Positions 58,024 to 64,000 of a DNA stretch of 64,000 nucleotides are shown in pieces. The translations under genes and the position numbers were made by a program. The first letter of the stretch is position 1, and every line of letters begins with the position of its first letter. Under the pieces are notes generated by a model. It was not told the origin of the DNA, ran no database searches, and saw only the letters and a program-made list of their open reading frames with translations. This stretch comes from Albugo candida (Eukaryota > Oomycota > Peronosporomycetes > Albuginales > Albuginaceae): positions 596,876 to 660,875 of the forward strand of contig CAJNAR010000146.1 in the NCBI GenBank assembly GCA_905220665.1, in the 5' to 3' direction.

Positions 58024-61000
58024 AATGTAATCACAACGGAGTACAAATGCAACGATAGTTGCATGAGTTCAAGATGCAGAAGGGCAGAAACATGATAGAT
58101 TAATTTCTCAATTTTGATGAAACATGCATGTCGATGAATGCGATTTCGATGAAATCAGCCAAGACAAAAAGTTGGCGATCGTGCTCGGGAGTTTGTCCGA
58201 GAAATATCACCAAATAAACAAAATCATCAAAAACATGCAAGACATAATTTTTTTTCAGACAAAGAAATGATGCATCGAGAGTTCGAAAGTATAATGCGAA
58301 AAGAGAAGAGTGAAGTTGCCCTGAAGGTAATTACAAAATGCCGAGATTTCCGTTGTAAAAGAAAAGGAAGGAAGAAAGGCAAAATTTCTTTGCATATAAT
58401 CGATTCGGCCACAAGAAGGAAGATTGTTGGAAGAATCAGAGAGTGAAAGAAGAAACGAAATACCAAGTATTCCCGGTATCAAATAGAATGGAGGGAGGAT
58501 GGCGACTGGATAGTGGTGCAAGCACCAACATGTGCCTTTTTGAAAAAGTATTCAACGACGTTCGACTTCTTAAGAAAAACATTCTTATCATGATTGCCAA
58601 CGGCAAACAAGTAGCGGCACGTAGTTTGATGTGGTCAAGTCGTTCCTGAATATCAGCAGCCAATTCGGCGAGAATATCCTTTCCGTGCGCGAGTTAGACC
58701 ATCGGTGCAATGTTTCGTTTGAAAACGGAGCATGTGCAATCAGAAACAATCAAGAAATTGTGTTCGAGGTGGTCGGAAGAGAAACTAAGTACAAGAAAAG
58801 CCCGACCTGGCTATTTGCCGAATGAAGAGAGCAAAACTTTTGGACCATTGTGCTGATGGGTTCAAGACGACACGGCTATCAAGTATCGACAGTGATGTAG
58901 ACGATATTGTTATATGTCTAAGCGGAAAATTATTTTTTTAGACTATTTTCGAAATCGAACTATGGTCAAGTGAAACAAAATCCATTTTGGAAAGCATAAA
59001 CAGGGATCAATGGAGACAAAATCACGATGTGGTGCACGATTCCTAGTGACATTTATTTACGATTTTCTCGATATGTGGTGATATATTTCATTACGCAGAA
59101 ATGTGAAATTGTCGATCAGTTTATGAAGTCTAAGGCTATGATGGAGTACTAATCAAATGCGAAAGTCAAATGCTTCGGACTGATAATGGATGAGAGTATA
59201 TCAATCGTCGGTTTTTTTTAGATAAATGTCAAAGTTGAGCATTATACTATACATCAGACCGCACTCCCATATCCCCGCAACAGAATGGAATGTCCAAATC
59301 AATTGATCGGACAATCGTGGAGCGTGCAAGATCCATGATCAACTAACTACGTGCAAGTTGATAAGAAGTGGTGGGCAGAGGCGGTATATTCCGCACCATG
59401 CATTACAAATAGCGTCCCTTGTGCAGCTCATCCAAATAAGGCGCCATGTGAAATATGCCACAAACAAAGCCAAACCTGGAGTATCTACGAGTATTTGGAG
59501 CGCATGGCCTCGCGCATATCGATACTTTCAAGTGCAAGGAAATGGACACAAAGGTATTTCGATTCATTTATCTTGGAAAATCTGACCAAACAAAAGGGTT
59601 TCGAGTTTGGAACTTGGACTACTAAAGAATTAGGTATACTAGGTCGTCGCTTTTCAAGAGCACCCCTCGAATAAAATACGTTAGAGTCATCAACGGAGAT
59701 GCTACTGACCATAACATTCCAAACGACTTCGTTAGTGACGATAGAGAAAACAATCCTTTGATACAAGTCATTCCGCCTCGACATCTCGCACCAATGAAAG
59801 TAGACATGAATGAAGTGGACCAAGCCAGCCAACTATTTTTCACACGATTCGATACCCACGGATGTAAGCGATAACGTTCAAATGAAATCAGCTCCGAGCA
59901 AACTGGAATCCTCCCAAGAGATTGCCTACAATCTGCATCTCGTCATATGATGATGGGTTGCGTGTAGCCTCGACATAGAGTCATTCGATTTATTGTGTCC
60001 AAGAGAGATTGATATTTTCTCAGTATTCGCGATTGCTTAAAGTAGAAACAATGAACGAGGATATTATCGGTAAACAAAGACTCACAAGCATGAATTCCTG
60101 TTGGCTCTAATTCGGTCATTCCGGCAAACATGGATGATATTACCTGACCCTCACGGATGCTATATAAAATCAAAAGTAAACATGCGAACTCAGCATCAGA
60201 GATCCCATCTTTAGTACAAGAAGCATTGAAGTCACCAGAATTAAAATTCTGGAAGGAAGCAATTACATCCGAGCTAGAAGAAACCTGGAATCTGATGACA
60301 AATACAAAAAAATAGAATCCAATCGGAACCGAATGGGTATTTACGATTAACCGTAGTGAAAGAGAGGATGTTAAGCGGCACAAAGCTAGATTAGTAGCAC
60401 TGGGATACATACAAACTTATGGTGTAGACTACTAAGAAACATACTTTCACGCGGCAAGTTGAAATTCCATCCGTGTTTTCATGGCAATCAGTTGTCATAA
60501 AAATTCTTAGTTCACCAGTTTGACGTTGACAAAGTGTTCATTAATGGTCACCTTGGAGTAGAATTCATTATATACCCCCTAAAGGAGTAGAAGCCAACCC
60601 AAACAGATATCCAAGCTTAAACGAAGCTTGCATGGAATCAAGCAAGCCGCTGCAGACATGGTTCAAGAGCAATCAAGTATATTCATCAGCATGCGGCTCA
60701 AACAGAGTGCAACAGACTCGTGTAGCTTCATTCTTGAGGATATCGATTCGTAGATACATGTCACGTTCTACGTCGATGATATGCTTATTATTGCCAAGTG
60801 GAGTGGATAGATCAGCGGAGTAGCAAGTGAATTCTCGAAGCATGTTGAATTGAAAAAAAGATGTTAGGCAATGTTCGCTTCATACTTGGGATAGAAGTGG
60901 ATTACGTCAAGGCATAGGTCAGATGAAAATCAATCAAGCAGCATTTATTACACGGATGATAGAGAGGTTTCAGAAGGCAGATGCAAAGTCAGTAAAGAAT

Positions 61001-61768
61001 CCGAATATTGAACGACCATTCTTAGTCAAGTCGAAAACGACCAACTCTGAAATGGAAAAAAGACCATATCGGTAGCTCGTCGAATCTCTTCTGTACGCTG
61101 CAAACGAGACGGTAACTGCTACTACATACTCGGTTTAATACTTGAGCCGACACTAGGAAGAAACCGAGTGAAGAGCATTGGAATGCGGCCATCCGCGTGT
61201 TACGTTATCTTAAATTGACTATATCGAAAGGGATCTGCTATGCAAGTCAGTTGAAAGAATTACGGTAAGTGCGCTTACAGTGAGGCAGAGTTGGCAAGCA
61301 ACGAAGAGAATTGAGATCAACGTCAGGTACATTAGTGATGATCAACAAGTCTCCACTCAATTCCAAATGAGAACTGTAACAAAGCGTCGCCATAACTTTC
61401 GCAAAAAGCTGAATATGTTGAGCTGTCATTATGCGTTCAAGAGGTGGCATGGATCGAAGATGATGGATGATCAATGCGGACTATCTTGTTGTAATTCACG
61501 AAGACAATGAGAGTGCGGTTACGATTACCAAGAACGTCGGAGAGCAAAACATATTGGTATCAACTATCATTTCGTTCGAGAGCTGGTCGAAGCAACAATG
61601 TTGATCCTCAGTACATCGACACCAAACTTCAAGCTGCCGACTTTATGATGAAACCGATATCAGCCAAATATATAAGTTTCTATAGGCCAAATTTAACATG
61701 AAGAATAATTCGTCGAGATGGAGTATTAGGCGATTGTGCTGCAAGTTTTTCTGCCCCTGCGTAAAGCT

Positions 61769-61915
61769 GGTGGATTCTCTTGAGATATCTTGAGATCGTC
61801 AGCAAAAAATTCTCTTTGGTTCTAGAAATAAAAGGCTAAGAATAACTAAAAACGTTAGTTAGGACTACGGATATATAGCAAAATCTCGATAAAACTGCTG
61901 CTAAAATTCCGAACG
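61769..61915 (+). repeat. Degenerate 3' LTR-like segment of copia relic B
   Basis: Carries GGTGGATT (61,769-61,776), AAAGGCTAAGAATAACT (61,831-61,847) and CTGCTGCTAAAATTCC in the same order as the 57.5-kb segment. It lies just after the RNase H remnant, where a 3' LTR belongs. Confidence 0.5.
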
Positions 61916-61920
61916 TTTGA

Positions 61921-62773
61921 CATATACTTAGTCCAGTTGTCGTCCTCGGCTGTTGTCACCTCTAGCATGTCTGCGTATTTATTCTACAATGAACATCAAG
62001 CAAAGATCCCTGGATCAATATCTCCGGTCAATTGATTACTCCTTCCTGGTTACAATCGTGTCGATCACAGTAGAGTACCTTTACCGATGCTGATTGATAT
62101 GATTTACTGTAACAAACCTTCTGCTACTCCGTTCGATCAGAGCTACTTTTATAACTCCGTTTGGTTTGAGTTAGAGAAAATGTCACTCGGTTGACGTGAC
62201 TCAATTTTAGTTTGCTAACATCAGCTCACATCTGACAATAGTCTTAGAGGACAGCATCTTTTGAATGTAGTTCTAAGCTGCCAATGGGATCTTTTTGTGC
62301 TTACTTATAATGTTATTGACTGTGCCGCACGCAAGTACCGGATAAAGTGCCAGCACACGAGCGCGAGGTTTCTCTCGATGGAGTTTTTTTCTTGCGTCGT
62401 ATGTACACTTATAAGAGGTGCATATCGATCGATGAAGATCTTACAAACAAGTGAGACCTTTCTGGCTGATTTATCCTCTCTGCCATTTTGAGGATAAGTA
62501 AAGTAGATGATTCAAACACCGCCGGGATTCCATATGTTCACTAGCCATGAAATACGGGCTTCTGCATGTACAGTACTTGTAGGGACGAATGCAGTCGATC
62601 ATTTACGCAGTGAATGGCTCAAGTACTTATGATTGAATTGCTTAGATTGAATAGCTTAATAGTCCCAATATATTGTGACGTCAAGCAATAAAAGTCAAAA
62701 ATTTTTTATTTAAAAATATACATCCCCTATGGCTATGCTGGAGATCCCTAAAATCACGGGATCTGAGTCTGCA
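61921..62773. other. Subtelomeric spacer, no gene recognised
   Basis: About 850 bp between copia relic B and the zinc-finger frame. A 76-codon plus frame (62,261-62,491) has no domain. No repeat array seen. Confidence 0.4.
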
Positions 62774-63160
62774 TCATGAACAAGAGCCAGGTGAATTAAA
62801 CCACTGCTGTACTTCTGTTCGTACACTCTTTTTCGCAGCTCTTCGCTTCAAGAACTTTTCCAGGAAAGATACTCTATCTTGCAATTCGGTAATTACCGAA
62901 TTCTGTTCAACGAGCAGCTCATTCGTATCTGAACCCGCTTCTACAGGCCGCATCGTAGTCAACCCCGCTCCCACTGGTTGGAAGAAGCGCCTCTTCGTTA
63001 CTCGTGGCTTGAACTTAGTTGCTTCGACGAGGTTCCCGTCTCCATCAAATTCCTGGTGGACCTTCCTGTAGTGTCTTGGGAAGTTCCTCGCCAGAATCGG
63101 TTTCTTTCCAGCACAAGAAGGAACGAGACAAATTCCCTTGTAGTCACGTGAGTAGGACAT
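62774..63160 (-). CDS. Small zinc-finger plus coiled-coil protein, subtelomeric
   Basis: A 128-residue frame from ATG 63160. The N-terminus has a C2H2-type finger with CLVPSCAGKK followed by NFPRHYRKVH, giving Cys-x4-Cys and His-x4-His ligands. A basic linker (KFKPRVTKRRFF) and a C-terminal heptad-like segment (LQDRVSFLEKFLKRRAAK) suggest a dimerising DNA- or RNA-binding protein. I do not recognise a named family. It ends about 530 bp from the telomere repeat, so it is the last candidate gene on the arm. It may be one exon of a longer gene, since a 60-codon frame lies directly upstream on the same strand (63,144-63,326, GTG start, containing a GGTAAG donor-like site). Recently transferred element-derived coding sequence is also possible. 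Confidence 0.5.
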   Translation of the reverse strand: MSYSRDYKGICLVPSCAGKKPILARNFPRHYRKVHQEFDGDGNLVEATKFKPRVTKRRFFQPVGAGLTTMRPVEAGSDTNELLVEQNSVITELQDRVSFLEKFLKRRAAKKSVRTEVQQWFNSPGSCS

Positions 63161-63687
63161 GGCTAAATCTGAAATGAGTTACCTTACCATTTAGCTGGCC
63201 ACTGGCACACGCTAGCCATTCATTTTGCGGACTGTCTAAGAGACAAGTGGCATCTGCTGCTCGATCTAGAAGGGTCAAGTAGAAAAGTTTATACGCAGCA
63301 CAGAGCAAATCATCGTGCTGAGCCACGGGCTGCTACTCAATTCCCATTTGTGGCGCGTCGCTCTGGGTACCTGGCGTTTTGATTGTATCTGTGTAGAAAC
63401 ATACTAAAAGTAAGATCTCTCGTCGATGACACTTGAGCTTGCTGACGGGAGGGTGTGGTAGGGTCTAGAGTAAAGTGCACAGCCACAGTTATTAAGAGTA
63501 ACGTCCTTGAATTGGAAATGTTGCGTTTTACATGTTTAGTGTGCAGTATGAGGTAATCAGTTGCTAGAGCTGTATTAGTAGTGAGGATGGGACATCTTAT
63601 GTTCTCCATGATGCGTGCTACGTGTAATTATCAAGATTATCGAGTGGTCATCCTTGAATGTTGAGTGTCCTGAATGGCCAGAGCAGG
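63161..63687. other. Telomere-proximal spacer
   Basis: About 530 bp with only short minus-strand frames (60 and 90 codons). No subtelomeric tandem repeat is present; the telomere array begins abruptly in unique-looking sequence. Confidence 0.45.
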
Positions 63688-64000
63688 TTTAGGGTTTAGG
63701 GTTTAGGGTTTAGGGTTTAGGGTTTAGGGTTTAGGGTTTAGGGTTTAGGGTTTAGGGTTTAGGGTTTAGGGTTTAGGGTTTAGGGTTTAGGGTTTAGGGT
63801 TTAGGGTTTAGGGTTTAGGGTTTAGGGTTTAGGGTTTAGGGTTTAGGGTTTAGGGTTTAGGGTTTAGGGTTTAGGGTTTAGGGTTTAGGGTTTAGGGTTT
63901 AGGGTTTAGGGTTTAGGGTTTAGGGTTTAGGGTTTAGGGTTTAGGGTTTAGGGTTTAGGGTTTAGGGTTTAGGGTTTAGGGTTTAGGGTTTAGGGTTTAG
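63688..64000 (+). repeat. Telomere, (TTTAGGG)n
   Basis: Forty-four perfect TTTAGGG units plus five bases (TTTAG), ended by the window. The G-rich strand runs 5' to 3' toward the right edge, as at a right-hand chromosome end. This is the plant-type repeat, also used by oomycetes. No variant units are present. Confidence 0.99.

Larger units (their letters stand above)
57490..61920 (+). mobile_element. Decayed Ty1/copia retrotransposon (relic B), nearly full length
   Basis: Fragments lie in copia order gag - zinc knuckle - PR - INT - RT - RNase H over 4.4 kb, all broken by stops and frameshifts. They are a zinc-knuckle remnant near 58,400-58,440 (NRFGHKKEDCW, first Cys residues lost); a protease site near 58,500-58,530 (WRLDSGASTNMC); gag_pre-integrase (ILSVRELDHRCNVSF) near 58,680; an integrase core end near 59,240-59,480 (SPQQNGMSKSIDRTIVERAR, KKWWAEAVYSAPCITN); an RT start near 60,320-60,430 (GTEWVFTINR, HKARLVALGY, TYGVDY); and an RNase H end near 61,510-61,690 (VTITKNVGEQ, KLQAADFMMKPIS). 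The PR-INT-RT order separates it from gypsy elements. Degenerate LTR-like ends flank it. It is non-functional, and boundaries are approximate. Confidence 0.85.

Overview
The window is a eukaryotic chromosome end. It finishes in 313 bp of perfect TTTAGGG repeat, with the G-rich strand running outward. Compact genes, GT-AG introns of roughly 46-76 nt (mean near 57), very short spacers, TTTAGGG telomeres and a PX-plus-AGC kinase architecture all point to an oomycete. A gene-dense type such as a white rust (Albugo) is my best guess, but that is inference; I could not run a search.

Region 1 (1-27 kb) is a dense housekeeping and signalling block. It holds the C-terminal three quarters of TOR kinase, a two-exon CKK (CAMSAP/Patronin-type) microtubule protein, a FolD-type folate enzyme, a PX-domain AGC kinase, the four-exon catalytic subunit of PP1, a large Sec14/PH protein with membrane segments, an EFM5/EEF1AKMT1-type lysine methyltransferase, a PTEN phosphatase, and an SDE2 family protein that also carries CCCH and SPRY domains. 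TOR, the PX-AGC kinase, Sec14-PH and PTEN all belong to phosphoinositide/TOR signalling.

Region 2 (27-35 kb) is gene-poor. It holds a decayed Ty1/copia element, one possible small two-exon gene and a very short HSF-type DNA-binding protein.

Region 3 (35-53.6 kb) is dense again. It has DNA ligase I (PIP box behind a presequence-like leader), pantothenate kinase, a three-exon BED/hAT transposase-derived gene, a tiny spliced gene whose stop overlaps the Pelota start codon, Pelota/Dom34, TRAPPC2L, Notchless/Rsa4, a Siva-like cysteine-rich protein and an intron-rich HFM1/MER3-type helicase. Many neighbours are convergent within 50-80 bp or divergent across 84-256 bp.

Region 4 (53.6-64 kb) is the subtelomere. 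About 4 kb have no recognisable gene, then comes a second decayed copia element (57.5-61.9 kb) with a degenerate LTR-like pair, a small zinc-finger/coiled-coil reading frame, and the telomere.

Exon boundaries were set by hand. The criteria were splice signals, reading-frame closure across all exons, and agreement of the joined protein with the family pattern as I know it. Two introns appear to be GC-AG, and two others lie in frame without stops, so an ORF-only reading would miss them.
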